Assembly: GCF_017301335.1 (NCBI RefSeq)
Contig: NZ_CP071247.1
Location: forward strand, 3,596,001-3,660,000
Source: Marinobacter salinisoli
GTDB lineage: Bacteria > Pseudomonadota > Gammaproteobacteria > Pseudomonadales > Oleiphilaceae
Direction of reading: 5' to 3'
Length of the DNA stretch: 64,000 nucleotides
Each line of letters starts with the position of its first letter. The stretch's first letter is position 1. Below are positions 17,809 through 26,896 of this stretch, in pieces. The notes below the pieces were generated by a model. That model was not told the DNA's origin. It saw only the letters and a list, made by a program, of their open reading frames with translations, and did not search any database. The translations under genes were made by a program, and so were the position numbers.

Positions 17809-18444
17809 TCAGTGATAGACGCCGGTCGGGCCGATATCCAGATGCGCCATATGGCTGTGGGAGGCGCTCAGCTCCATGGGCACGTCGGCGTGCGCACTGG
17901 TGCGGCCGGTCGCCACTTCCGCCACCGCGTATTCAAAGCCTTGCGGCAGGTCAATCCGGGCCCGGTGCTCCGAGCCATCGACGGGGCTGAGGATCGGCGT
18001 TCCACTGGCCTCAATCAAATCAGCTACCCGAATCGTCGCGTGCCGCCCCTCGACGTCACACTCCATGTCGATCGGACAGAATACCGGATCGTGCATCTTG
18101 GTGAGCGTGCTGGCGAACACGTTAAAGAAGGTCGCCCCCGGCTCGGATGTTTCGCCGGACAGAATCGCCATGAGCGCCTCCCGCTGCTCCGGTGTCGCCC
18201 GCTCGTCGACGAATGCCTGCGCCGTGCCATTGCCCTCGTGAATCGCGCCCGGCCACTTCAATGTCATCGCAAACGCCAGGCCATCAAGGCGGGTATCTTC
18301 AAAGAACCCATCTTCAATCTTGACCGCAGCAAAAGCCTCACAATCACCGTGACTGGGTCTGCCCATGAACTGACATGGGCAACCGAGGTCGCAGTTGCAG
18401 TTCACAAACTCCAACCCCTTAATACGCCAATTTACCTTATCCAT
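17809..18444 (-). CDS. DUF1326 domain protein
   Basis: A 211-residue DUF1326 protein. Near the N-terminus FVNCNCDLGCPCQFMGRP places four cysteines within ten residues, a likely metal or disulfide site. No signal peptide is visible. The genomic pairing with DUF2182 recurs in other bacteria by my recollection; function is undetermined. It is the first gene of the pair and starts at the ATG with AGGAGT upstream. Confidence 0.85.
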   Translation of the reverse strand: MDKVNWRIKGLEFVNCNCDLGCPCQFMGRPSHGDCEAFAAVKIEDGFFEDTRLDGLAFAMTLKWPGAIHEGNGTAQAFVDERATPEQREALMAILSGETSEPGATFFNVFASTLTKMHDPVFCPIDMECDVEGRHATIRVADLIEASGTPILSPVDGSEHRARIDLPQGFEYAVAEVATGRTSAHADVPMELSASHSHMAHLDIGPTGVYH

Positions 18445-18611
18445 CGTCGTTACTCCTCTGGTAACGCAGCCTCTGCATAAAGGATAAACCAGCCAGATCA
18501 GGCCATTAGATTATTAACGCGCCAAAACTCCCTGAATAGTTCGTGGGGCGTTAAAGGCAAGCAGCGCGCGATGCTGGGGAAATGAGCTGGTGGTAGATAA
18601 AAGAGGTAGGG

Positions 18612-18646
18612 AAAAAAAACCGCAGAATAATTTCTGCGGTTTTTTC
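18612..18646 (-). terminator. Rho-independent terminator of the PEP-CTERM gene
   Basis: AAAACCGCAGAAATTATTCTGCGGTTTTTTTTC as read on the minus strand in shortened form: the CCGCAGAA/TTCTGCGG stem is followed by a long U tract, just after the PEP-CTERM gene stop. Confidence 0.85.
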
Positions 18647-18659
18647 AGGATCGGGTCAG

Positions 18660-19298
18660 TTACGCTTTACGCCGACGCGCCAAACCTAAACCAAGCAACC
18701 CCAGGGATAGCAATCCGAGGGTGCCAGACTCCGGAACAGCAACATTGCCATAAGAATGATTATCTGTTTCGAAAGCAAAGCTGGTGCTTGTCATGACAAA
18801 ACTGTCAAAGGTGTGCCCACCATCGAAAAAGAAATTCACATAGCGGTTGGAATTCCAGCTGCCCTGGTTCCCGTCGGCTATCAGCTCGGGCGTGATGTCA
18901 CCGCCGCCAAAGCTTGCAACGGACGTCATGCCATCAAAGAACTCGATGGTATTGTAGGTATCCACTGAGCCCCAGAAGAAACCAAAGTAGTTGTAGCTGC
19001 CGTCCAGAGTAAACGTGGCGCTGCCGTTGCTTACGGGATTGGGCACACTGATATATTTATCCGTAATACTAAAGGGCGGAGCGGATTGTCCGGTGCCACT
19101 TGGAGTATCGTAGATCGTAAAATCGCCCACTACGCTAGTGTAGGAGCCGGTAGTACCATCGTTAAAATCGACGGTGGTCACACCCACCTGGGTTGAGGTG
19201 AGCTGATTCGCAGCTTCTACGGAATACGTGACACCTGCCTGGACGCTGCTGACGGACAAGGCTATGCCCAATGCCAGCGAAGCTCGTTTAAAATTCAT
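18660..19298 (-). CDS. PEP-CTERM sorting-domain exported protein
   Basis: A 212-residue secreted protein. The signal peptide covers residues 1-21 (ending VQA). The C-terminus has VPESG, a hydrophobic helix (LGLLSLGLLGLGL) and a terminal ARRRKA cluster, the tripartite PEP-CTERM sorting signal used by exosortases in exopolysaccharide-producing bacteria. The body is Gly, Ser, Thr, Phe and Asn rich and low in Lys and Cys, as usual for such proteins. No exosortase gene lies in this window. It stands alone with its own terminator. Confidence 0.85.
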   Translation of the reverse strand: MNFKRASLALGIALSVSSVQAGVTYSVEAANQLTSTQVGVTTVDFNDGTTGSYTSVVGDFTIYDTPSGTGQSAPPFSITDKYISVPNPVSNGSATFTLDGSYNYFGFFWGSVDTYNTIEFFDGMTSVASFGGGDITPELIADGNQGSWNSNRYVNFFFDGGHTFDSFVMTSTSFAFETDNHSYGNVAVPESGTLGLLSLGLLGLGLARRRKA

Positions 19299-19818
19299 GA
19301 TCTATATCCTTATATTCCTTGTTTCATGTCCACTCGAAGCGGTTTGGTCTCGGGCAGGGAACGCCCGCAATAGTAGTAGCAAATAAGATACCAAACCGTT
19401 TTTATCAATAAATACAGAGAGCTATTGGAATTTCGACCCGCACAAACTCACCATGTGTAAATTTTATGGACGCATAAATCGGCTCGTCTGTATCGAAAAG
19501 AGCGGTCTCTGCAGCGATTCCGTGATCCCGAACGCTAAACGCCCCCCGTACGCCCAAACTCCTTGAACTCGTCCTGTGAGCCGGATTTAGTCGTCAGGGG
19601 GGTGAATTGCTGCCTAACGAGCATTAATGAGCCAGGGCGGCCTTTTGGAAAGCCTGGATGGATAACCAAGGTAAGGCGCTACTGAGGGAAATTCTGGACG
19701 AGCGCAGGAAAACCAAGGAGCAGATCGCAGGGCTCAGAAAGTAGGCTAACGATGAGGCAGAAAAGGACGGGCAGCTAGACCGACACAGTGGTGCTGCTTA
19801 TCAGCCAGACAGCGTGCG
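19299..19818. other. 520-bp spacer with a possible 28-codon ORF
   Basis: It contains the PEP-CTERM gene promoter region and no recognisable gene. A short frame at 19658-19744 (+) encodes 28 charged residues (MDNQGKALLREILDERRK and ten more) and has helical character; it has only a weak GGA upstream and may be a remnant. Nothing else is supported. Confidence 0.4.
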
Positions 19819-20184
19819 TCACCCCTGCCCGTCCAACCGTCGGCTAACCCATTGGTGATACCAGCACGCCAATGCCGGCCGGATAACGGGCAAGCCTATG
19901 ATCCAAGCCAGCGGCTTGAGCAGAGGCACCCGGGACATCAGCAGGATGTAGGCATCCATTTCTCGATGGATGTGGCCGTCGGCATCCTTGACGTGCAACT
20001 CCCGAAGCGCACGCTCCGGATCAATGCCCTGTGCACGCAAGACGGCGTCCTGGCCGGTAATATCCAGCCACTCCACCGCGCCTCCGCCCTTCCCGGCCAG
20101 CTTTTCATACCAGCGCCGGTCTTTGATACACGCAGGGCAGGCGCCATCGTAAAACACCACCAGCTTTTCGTTGTTCCTGCCCAT
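19819..20184 (-). CDS. DCC (DUF393) thiol-disulfide oxidoreductase-like protein
   Basis: A 121-residue DCC-family protein with the redox-type motif VFYDGACPACIKDRRWYEK (C15-x-x-C18). The C-terminus is hydrophobic (PLLKPLAWIIGLPVI). The family is predicted to be thioredoxin-fold, but no substrate is known. It lies 19 bases after the efpL gene on the same strand and may be co-transcribed. Confidence 0.85.
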   Translation of the reverse strand: MGRNNEKLVVFYDGACPACIKDRRWYEKLAGKGGGAVEWLDITGQDAVLRAQGIDPERALRELHVKDADGHIHREMDAYILLMSRVPLLKPLAWIIGLPVIRPALACWYHQWVSRRLDGQG

Positions 20185-20203
20185 GTATCGGCCTATTGCC
20201 GGA

Positions 20204-20770
20204 TCAGACCCGGCTCAGGAATTTGCGTTCTTCCACGTTCACCTTGATACGGTCACCCGTGGAAATGTGTTCTGGAACCTGCACTACCAGCCCAGTGGAA
20301 AGCGTCGCCGGCTTGGTACGGGCCGTGGCAGAACCGCCCTTGATCGACGGGTCCGTCTCGGTGATTTCCAGCTCAACGGTGGGCGGAAGTGCCAGGGATA
20401 CCGGTGAGTCGCTGAGCAATATGGCCATCACCCCCTCCGTGTCTTCACTGATGAACAACAGCTCGTCTTCGATCGCCTCCTTGTTCAGGCTGTACTGGGA
20501 GAAGTCCTCGCTATCCATGAACACGTACTCTTCGCCATCAGTGTAGGAGAAGGTCACCGGGCGGCGCACCAGGTCCGCCAGGTTCAGCATGTCGGAATCT
20601 TTAAAGGTATGGTCAATCTTGTTGTTGGTGACCACGTCATACATCCGCATCCGGTAAAGACTTCCACCCGCTCGCCCCTGAGGCACCGAACGCTCGATGT
20701 CCTTCACGAAATACACTCGCCCATCAAACTCCACCGCTGAATTCTTTTTGATCTCACTTGCTTTTGGCAT
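20204..20770 (-). CDS. efpL: Elongation factor P-like protein EfpL (YeiP)
   Basis: A 188-residue three-domain EF-P paralogue that rescues ribosomes stalled at difficult peptide bonds. The tip of domain I reads [16 protein letters not shown] with Arg33 where EF-P carries the modified Lys34; Arg at this site marks EfpL, which needs no EpmA-type modification. The C-terminal OB domains ([17 protein letters not shown]) are typical. It starts at ATG 20770 and is followed by the DCC gene. Confidence 0.9.
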   Translation of the reverse strand: MPKASEIKKNSAVEFDGRVYFVKDIERSVPQGRAGGSLYRMRMYDVVTNNKIDHTFKDSDMLNLADLVRRPVTFSYTDGEEYVFMDSEDFSQYSLNKEAIEDELLFISEDTEGVMAILLSDSPVSLALPPTVELEITETDPSIKGGSATARTKPATLSTGLVVQVPEHISTGDRIKVNVEERKFLSRV

Positions 20771-21062
20771 GACTGAAACTCCGAATACTTATTCAACAGC
20801 GGGCTCCCCTGGAGCGCCCGCCAGTTCACGATGTGCTGGTATACCATGAAGTTTACCAACGTGCTAACCGCGCCCGGAACGCCTCTTTGATTCGGCATAT
20901 GTCCGTTTTGACCAATTATATGTCGGACTCGCCAATTACACCCTGCGTCCGTCTGTGAGAGCCTGCGTTACTAATACAGCTCGCATGACTTCACCGAACG
21001 AACCCAACTCTGCAGGACCAGCTCTGGAAGCGCTGCAGCGGCATCAGAAACGAGAGGGCACT

Positions 21063-21842
21063 ATGTCACTGGTCACCATAGAAAAACGGGGACACATCCT
21101 GCTGATCGGCCTTAACCGGGCCGACAAGATGAACGCCATGAACCGGGCGATGTACCACGAAATTGCCCGCGCCTACCATCAGCTTCAGTTCGATTCGGAA
21201 CTTCGGGTGGGACTGCTCTATGCCGAAGGCGACCACTTCACCAGCGGCCTGCAACTGGATGACTGGGCCGGCGTGTTTTCCAGCGGTAAAGGCATCGAGC
21301 CAAACGAGGGCGAACTGGACCCATTCAACGTTGTTGGCGAGGCACTGACCAAGCCTGTCGTGTTTGCCGCCCAGGGCATCTGCTTTACCTGCGGCGTTGA
21401 ACTGATGCTGAATACCGACATTCGCGTGGCCGCCAGGGGCACCCGCTTTGCCCAACTGGAAGTGAAGCGAGGTATTTTCCCGTGCGGTGGTGCCACCATT
21501 CGCCTGCAACGGGAAATTGGCTGGGGCAACGCCCAGCGCTATCTGCTGACTGGTGACGAGTGGAGCGCAGACCAGGCCTACCAGTGGGGATTGATTCAGG
21601 AACTGGTTGAGCCGGGCGATCAGTTTACAGCGGCCCTGGCCATTGCGGAGAAAATCGCCAAAGCAGCGCCCCTTGGCGTCACTGGCAGCCTCGCCTCCTC
21701 GAAACTGGCGGTTCAGCAAGGGGAAATCGCCGCCAAGCAGCACCTGTTCACGTCGCTGCAACCGGTGATGGCCAGTGAAGACGTCAAGGAAGGCATACAA
21801 TCGTTTCTGGAACGCCGTGAGGCGGTCTTCAAAGGACGTTAA
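21063..21842 (+). CDS. Enoyl-CoA hydratase/isomerase (crotonase) family protein
   Basis: A 259-residue crotonase. N-terminal LIGLNRADKMNAMNRAMYHE, the oxyanion region EGDHFTSGLQLDDW and the second oxyanion segment AQGICFTCGVELMLNTDIR are in place. Cys residues stand where many hydratases have small residues (ICFTCGVE), and the usual first catalytic Glu near CGGATIRL is not obvious, so the exact reaction is open. The ATG at 21063 is chosen over an upstream in-frame ATG because family similarity begins here and AGAGGG precedes it. Confidence 0.85.
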   Translation: MSLVTIEKRGHILLIGLNRADKMNAMNRAMYHEIARAYHQLQFDSELRVGLLYAEGDHFTSGLQLDDWAGVFSSGKGIEPNEGELDPFNVVGEALTKPVVFAAQGICFTCGVELMLNTDIRVAARGTRFAQLEVKRGIFPCGGATIRLQREIGWGNAQRYLLTGDEWSADQAYQWGLIQELVEPGDQFTAALAIAEKIAKAAPLGVTGSLASSKLAVQQGEIAAKQHLFTSLQPVMASEDVKEGIQSFLERREAVFKGR

Positions 21843-21998
21843 TTGCGACCGTCTGTGCTACCTTTACCCGCCTAATGAGGGGCTCAAGGGGCTAACCCCG
21901 ATAGCGGGCGGCCGAGAACAGAGCAATACGTTTGTCGTCTGGCGTAATTCCGGAAGGATATGTTCAGCTGTGCCCTCTTAATTTCCGAGGAGTGATTC

Positions 21999-22667
21999 AT
22001 GGAACCTATTATTCGGGGCGTGCTGGATTTTCGCCAGAATGTCTATCCGGAGCGCAAAGACCTGTTCGGCGCGCTCGCTGGCGGCCAGAACCCGGATGTT
22101 CTGTTCATTACCTGCTCGGATTCCCGCATCGACCCGAATCTGGTCACCGGCACCAGCCCCGGTGACCTGTTCATCTGCCGGAACGCTGGCAATATTATCC
22201 CGCCCCACAGTAATCAAACGGGCGGGATGACGGCGTCCATTGAATATGCCGTCGCGGTACTGCACGTTCGCCATATCATTGTCTGCGGCCACACCGACTG
22301 CGGTGCCATCAAGGGCGCACTGGATATTCCGGCCCTCAAGGGCCTGCCCCACGTCAAAGAGTGGCTTGGACACTGCCGGTCGGCCATGGAAATCGTCCGG
22401 GAGCGTCATAACATCCCGACAGAATCCGGCCTGGACAGCAGTTATCTGAACGAAGCCATCGAGGAAAACGTGCTGCAACAAGTCCAGCACCTGCGTACCC
22501 ACCCCGTGGTTGCCGCGAAACTGGCCTCTCACAAAGTGAAAATCCACGGCTGGGTCTATGACATCAAAACCGGCAACATCCGCTGCTGCGGACAGGACAG
22601 CATGGATTTCACCAACTTTGATGACTTCTACGCGGATGAGATCGCACGGATCTCACAGACAGACTGA
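21999..22667 (+). CDS. can: Beta-class carbonic anhydrase
   Basis: A 222-residue zinc enzyme interconverting CO2 and bicarbonate. Zinc ligands are C39 (ITCSDSR), H98 and C101 (VCGHTDCG), with the D41-R43 dyad intact. Length and the CRNAGN segment match the cytosolic Can group. AGGAG precedes the ATG. It converges with the dienelactone hydrolase gene through a hairpin. Confidence 0.95.
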   Translation: MEPIIRGVLDFRQNVYPERKDLFGALAGGQNPDVLFITCSDSRIDPNLVTGTSPGDLFICRNAGNIIPPHSNQTGGMTASIEYAVAVLHVRHIIVCGHTDCGAIKGALDIPALKGLPHVKEWLGHCRSAMEIVRERHNIPTESGLDSSYLNEAIEENVLQQVQHLRTHPVVAAKLASHKVKIHGWVYDIKTGNIRCCGQDSMDFTNFDDFYADEIARISQTD

Positions 22668-22675
22668 GCATCAAT

Positions 22676-22699
22676 GCGCCCGCTTGCGGGAACGGGCGC
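22676..22699. terminator. Hairpin between carbonic anhydrase and hydrolase genes
   Basis: GCGCCCG (22676-22682) pairs with CGGGCGC (22693-22699); it lies between two converging genes. No long U tract. Confidence 0.5.
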
Positions 22700-22710
22700 G
22701 CCATCCGACC

Positions 22711-23445
22711 TCAGGTTCCCAACTGACCGGAAAACACTTTTTCAAAGAAGCCAAGTACACGGCGCCAGCTGTCTTCGGACGCATTCTCGTCATACCTTGC
22801 CCGCATGGGTGAAGCTGCGGCGACTTTTTTGAACATGAAGCTCTGATGGTCGTTCATGTAGGAATGCCCGACGTTGTCGTAGGTTTTAATATCGTGGGGG
22901 ACCCCGAGGCGCTCAAGATGACTGGCCAGGCGCTCGCCGTGGCTGCCGTATATCAGGTCCGTTTTGCCCCAGCCACCGACGGCGGGACAGATGCCTGAGA
23001 GGGCTGCATGATTGCCCGGAATTGAGCCGTAGAAAGGCGCGACCACCTGCACCGGCGCCCGGGCTGCGTACAGCACGGCAAATCGTCCGCCCATGCAGAA
23101 GCCCATCACGCCAACCTGGGTCACCGGCTCCTCAGGCTGGCTCAGCAACCACAGCCGGCAGGCCTCCAGTTGCTCGAATGCCTCCCCGCTGCCCATCTCG
23201 TGAGCCTTGAGCGTCTTGACCACACACAGCGGCTTGCTACCCGGCAGGTCGTACAGATCCGGTACCAGCACCGGGTAACCGTTATCGGCCAAACGGCGGC
23301 CAATACGCTCGATATCGGCGGTGTATCCGAAGATATCGTGAATGGCGATGACCGCCGCCCGATGAGGGTTCGCATCCTTCGGGCGATACCAGTGGGCCCG
23401 CATCCGGTGCCCCGAAGGCAAGGGAATGTCTACTTGTCGATCCAT
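22711..23445 (-). CDS. Dienelactone hydrolase family protein
   Basis: A 244-residue alpha/beta hydrolase of the DLH family. The triad is Cys117 in GFCMGG, Asp163 in GWGKTD and His194 in NVGHSYMND, giving the Cys nucleophile typical of the family. No signal peptide, so cytosolic. Substrate is not determined; dienelactone hydrolysis is only one activity of the family. It lies downstream of alkB on the same strand, about 120 bp away, and may be transcribed with it. Confidence 0.88.
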   Translation of the reverse strand: MDRQVDIPLPSGHRMRAHWYRPKDANPHRAAVIAIHDIFGYTADIERIGRRLADNGYPVLVPDLYDLPGSKPLCVVKTLKAHEMGSGEAFEQLEACRLWLLSQPEEPVTQVGVMGFCMGGRFAVLYAARAPVQVVAPFYGSIPGNHAALSGICPAVGGWGKTDLIYGSHGERLASHLERLGVPHDIKTYDNVGHSYMNDHQSFMFKKVAAASPMRARYDENASEDSWRRVLGFFEKVFSGQLGT

Positions 23446-23567
23446 GATGAATGTTTCCTGTCCAGGCTACCCTGCGTTTGCCCGGCCATTGTCACACACC
23501 GCACCATCGAGGGTGTGTGGCTCACCGTAGCAAAAGTATGGGCAGCCCGGTCAGTTCCCGGGCGCCA

Positions 23568-24710
23568 TCAGGCCGCCGACTGCTCGAACTCCTGGGCCGA
23601 AAGCTGCCATTCCTCGCCTTCATAATAGGCTCTGACACGGGGGTTCATTACCCGGAACCACAGCGGCGGCACCAGGGCCAGAACATACATCCCCGCATAA
23701 CCGGTGGGCAGCTGCGGCGCACCATCGTAATGCCGAAGCACCTGGTACCGGCGGTTGGGAAACGCATGGTGATCAGAATGGCGTTGCAGGTGAAACAGCC
23801 CCAGATTGGTAATCAGGTAATTGCTGTTCCACGAATGGGCCGGCGTGGTGCGCTCGTAACGACCGTTCGGCAGTTTCCGGCGATGCAACCCGTAGTGCTC
23901 AATGTAATTGATGATTTCCAGCGTAGTGAAGCTCATCCAGCTCACACCCAGATAAAACACCAGCCCGGCCCATCCAAACAGCAGCAGGGCAGCCACCGCA
24001 AATGCAACGCTCACGGCGTTCCACCAGATCAGCTCGTTGCGCCAGTGAAAAGTGGGCAAGCCCAGCCGTTTCAGCCGCTTCCCTTCCAGCTTCCAGGCAT
24101 TGCGCACATTGTGCAGGTAGGCCCTGGGCAAGAAATGGTAGAGGCTCTGGCCATATCGAGCGGACGACGCGTCCTCGGGGGTAGAGACGGTCACGTGGTG
24201 GCCACGGACATGCTCCACCTTGAAGCCGGCGTAGCACACCGAGGCATACAGAAGCCCTCCGGCCCAATTCTCCAGCCGGCTGCGCCGATGGATCAGCTCG
24301 TGCCCGACATTGATGGACAAAATTGCGCTGATAATGCCGCAGGACAGAATCCAGCCTACCTGCCCCGCCAGCGTGAACTGGTCTGTCGTCACAAACACCC
24401 AGGCGCCGAAATACAGCACCGCCAACTGAGTCGGTACCGCCATCAGAGTCAGCAAGGCATACCATCGCTGGGCCGCCAGCTGTTCGACCTCATCTTCCTG
24501 CGGATTGGACGAATCCTTACCCACCAGATGATCAACAACCGGGATGATTCCAAAGATGACAAACAGCGGCCACCAGGCATACAGATTCCAGTGCCCGCTT
24601 TCCTGCATGTTTTGCCAGGCGTTGTAGGGCAGCATGGCGACAAAAAACACCAGCAGAAACATCGCTTTTTTCAGGGTAATCATTACTTTCGGTGGCACTC
24701 GCTCGAGCAT
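23568..24710 (-). CDS. alkB: Alkane 1-monooxygenase (AlkB-type hydroxylase)
   Basis: A 380-residue integral-membrane diiron enzyme hydroxylating n-alkanes to 1-alkanols. All histidine motifs are present: HELIH (137-141), EHVRGHH (166-172), EHYGLHR (271-277) and LQRHSDHH (308-315). Six membrane segments. By eye alignment with the GPo1 enzyme, the chain-length gate Trp55 corresponds to Ile52 here, which suggests medium to long chains. No rubredoxin gene is adjacent, so electron donors are elsewhere. It is divergent from an AraC-type regulator at 24847. Confidence 0.95.
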   Translation of the reverse strand: MLERVPPKVMITLKKAMFLLVFFVAMLPYNAWQNMQESGHWNLYAWWPLFVIFGIIPVVDHLVGKDSSNPQEDEVEQLAAQRWYALLTLMAVPTQLAVLYFGAWVFVTTDQFTLAGQVGWILSCGIISAILSINVGHELIHRRSRLENWAGGLLYASVCYAGFKVEHVRGHHVTVSTPEDASSARYGQSLYHFLPRAYLHNVRNAWKLEGKRLKRLGLPTFHWRNELIWWNAVSVAFAVAALLLFGWAGLVFYLGVSWMSFTTLEIINYIEHYGLHRRKLPNGRYERTTPAHSWNSNYLITNLGLFHLQRHSDHHAFPNRRYQVLRHYDGAPQLPTGYAGMYVLALVPPLWFRVMNPRVRAYYEGEEWQLSAQEFEQSAA

Positions 24711-24846
24711 GTCAGCCTCCCTTGCCTAAGCCGAACCTATGGATGCCCTCACTGTGCGCCCGTTTGCAGAACCGTGCAGGTTAGCAATTGACAGTTATCT
24801 GTCATTTTCAGACACTGCATGAAAAACCAACAAGAATATTCACCTC
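24711..24846. promoter_or_regulatory. alkB/araC divergent promoter region
   Basis: 136 bases between the divergent hydroxylase and regulator genes. It should contain both promoters and the regulator site; a near-repeat TTGACAGTTATCTGTCA around 24787-24803 includes the inverted GACAG/CTGTC arms and overlaps a TTGACA hexamer. Confidence 0.5.
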
Positions 24847-25938
24847 ATGACCAGCAACGCCCCTCACATCGCCACGGCGGCCCGATACATCCACATCCTT
24901 TGCCAGCAACTGACAACGGATCAGCTCACAACCGAGGCACTTCTGGCTGGCACCGGGCTTCGGCAGGATGAACTGCTGACCCCCGATGGCTGGATCGATC
25001 ACCAGACACTCGACCAGTTCCTCGCCAACGTTGAAAACCTGGCCGACGAACCGCTGCCCGGGGTAAGGCTGGGCCATCACCTGAATGTGAGCGCCCATGG
25101 CGCCGCCGGCTACGCGGGCCTGACCGCCGGCAACGCAGGCCAGGCGATTGAGGTGGCAATCAGGTTCTTCCCTCTGATTACCTCACTGGCTTGGCTTGGC
25201 CTCGAACACCGGGGCGAACGATCCGACCTGAGGATTACACCCGCACCCGGGATTTCCGAGAGAACGGAACGCTTCGTGGTTCATACCCTGCTTGCCAGCT
25301 TCGATGTCATGGGCAGCTTTCTGGTGGGGAATCTGGACCTGCGGGCAAGCCTGGCATTCGCTGAGGACCCGGCATTGAGTGAGCGGCTCGGCGCAGCCAT
25401 CGACAACATTGCCTTCAACCAACCCGAGCACCGCCTCTCGCTGCCACGGGAAAAACTTGAGATTCCCTTCGCCCTGGCAGACCAGGCCGCGCACAGCCGG
25501 GCGCTGGCGCAGTGCAATGCGGAACTTGAACAGCTGGCAAGGCATCAGGGGCTGGCAGGCAAAGTGATGGAACGATTACAGCACTGCGGACAGCGGCTGC
25601 TCAATCAGGACGCCATCGCAGCTGATCTGGGCATGTCCTCTCGAACCCTGCACCGACGGCTACTGAAAGATGGGACCAGTTTTCGGGAGCTACTCTTGCG
25701 AGAGAAGATGGATCGGGCCAGGCATTACCTGACCCATGACCAGCTGAGCGTCACCGAAACGGCTTACCGGCTCGGCTATCAGGATTCCGCCAACTTTACC
25801 CGCGCCTTTCGACAGGCCACGGGTCTGACACCTACGCAGTACGCAAAATCTGGTCAGCCGGGCACTGAGCCATCAGCTCCCGAACGTCGGCCAGGAACTG
25901 GTCAACGCGCTCGTGAGTCGTCGCCCAGGAACACATAA
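24847..25938 (+). CDS. AraC-family regulator, probable alkane-responsive activator
   Basis: A 363-residue regulator with an N-terminal Arabinose_bd-type domain (about 15-200), as in OruR/AlkR-like proteins, and a C-terminal AraC helix-turn-helix pair (about 245-335): ADLGMSSRTLHRRLLKDG, then VTETAYRLGYQDSANFTRAF and GLTPTQY. Divergence from alkB points to control of alkane oxidation. The last roughly 30 residues, rich in Pro, Arg and Ser, lie over the 3' end of the convergent aldolase gene and have no family counterpart. The start lacks a strong Shine-Dalgarno sequence. Confidence 0.88.
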   Translation: MTSNAPHIATAARYIHILCQQLTTDQLTTEALLAGTGLRQDELLTPDGWIDHQTLDQFLANVENLADEPLPGVRLGHHLNVSAHGAAGYAGLTAGNAGQAIEVAIRFFPLITSLAWLGLEHRGERSDLRITPAPGISERTERFVVHTLLASFDVMGSFLVGNLDLRASLAFAEDPALSERLGAAIDNIAFNQPEHRLSLPREKLEIPFALADQAAHSRALAQCNAELEQLARHQGLAGKVMERLQHCGQRLLNQDAIAADLGMSSRTLHRRLLKDGTSFRELLLREKMDRARHYLTHDQLSVTETAYRLGYQDSANFTRAFRQATGLTPTQYAKSGQPGTEPSAPERRPGTGQRARESSPRNT

Positions 25939-26896
25939 GCCGGGCGGCACCGCCAATAAAGTTGTAAAAGCGCCAGCCCCTGGCGCGCAGCGCTTCCTGG
26001 ACAGAATCCGGCATGGTCACGAAGAGCCCGTTGGCCTGCCGCGGGTATCGCAGCGACACACCGGGTATGCCGGCCAGGCCGCTGGCCAGCCGCTCGGCGC
26101 AGGCATTGGCATGGCGGGCATTTTCCAGCCAGACATCGTTTTCCAGCAAACCGCACCAGGGCGCCGAGATGTACCGCATCTTGGAGGCAAGCTGGCCGGC
26201 CTGCTTGCAGCGCCACTCAAAGTCTTCCGCCAGCGCGCGGTTGAAAAAGACCACCGCTTCACCCATGGCCAAACCGTTCTTGGTGCCAGAGAAACACAAG
26301 ACATCCACCCCGGCTTTCCAGGTAATTTCAGAGGGATGAACGTCCAGCGCGGCAACGGCGTTGGCAAAACGGGCGCCATCCATATGGATGTTCAGTCGGT
26401 GGGTATCCGCCACCGATTTAATCGCCTTCAGCTCTTCCGGAGTGTAAACCGTGCCCACTTCCGTAGCCTGGGTCAGGCTCAGCGCCTTGGGTTTGGGGTA
26501 GTGAATATCGGTGCGCTTGGTGACCAGGTGTTCGATGCTGTCGGGCGTCAGCTTGCCGTCGGCACCCTCACCGAGAAGCAGTTTGGAGCCATTGGAGGCG
26601 TATTCCGGGCCGCCGCATTCGTCGGTTTCGATATGCGCCAGCTCGTGACAGATCACGCTGTGAAACGACTGCCCGATAGAGGCCAGCGCCAGGGAGTTCG
26701 CCGCGGTACCGTTGAACACGAAGTAGACTTCGCAGTCGGCATCAAACAGCGCCCTCAGCGAATCGGCGGCGCGCAGCGTCCAGCTATCTTCACCGTAAGC
26801 AGGCTCAGGCATCGCGTTTGCAGCTTCCATTGCTTTCCACGCCTGCGGACATACCCCGCTGTAATTATCACTGGCGAATTGCTCGAACTGGGACAC
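25832..26896 (-). CDS. Low-specificity L-threonine aldolase
   Basis: A 354-residue PLP enzyme of fold type I that cleaves threonine to glycine and acetaldehyde. Visible are FASDNYSGVCPQ at the N-terminus, the HIETDECGGPE segment, HMDGARFANA and the PLP lysine in FSGTKNGLAMGE. The GTG at 26896 is chosen because GAGGAGG lies about eight bases upstream, which drops an unrelated 21-residue extension. Its 3' end overlaps the convergent AraC gene by 107 bp. Confidence 0.9.
   Translation of the reverse strand: MSQFEQFASDNYSGVCPQAWKAMEAANAMPEPAYGEDSWTLRAADSLRALFDADCEVYFVFNGTAANSLALASIGQSFHSVICHELAHIETDECGGPEYASNGSKLLLGEGADGKLTPDSIEHLVTKRTDIHYPKPKALSLTQATEVGTVYTPEELKAIKSVADTHRLNIHMDGARFANAVAALDVHPSEITWKAGVDVLCFSGTKNGLAMGEAVVFFNRALAEDFEWRCKQAGQLASKMRYISAPWCGLLENDVWLENARHANACAERLASGLAGIPGVSLRYPRQANGLFVTMPDSVQEALRARGWRFYNFIGGAARLMCSWATTHERVDQFLADVRELMAQCPADQILRTA

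Noticed and set aside
22711..23445. Suspected loss of the acid residue in the dienelactone hydrolase triad
   Set aside because: On closer alignment Asp163 in GWGKTD occupies the acid position, so the triad is complete.
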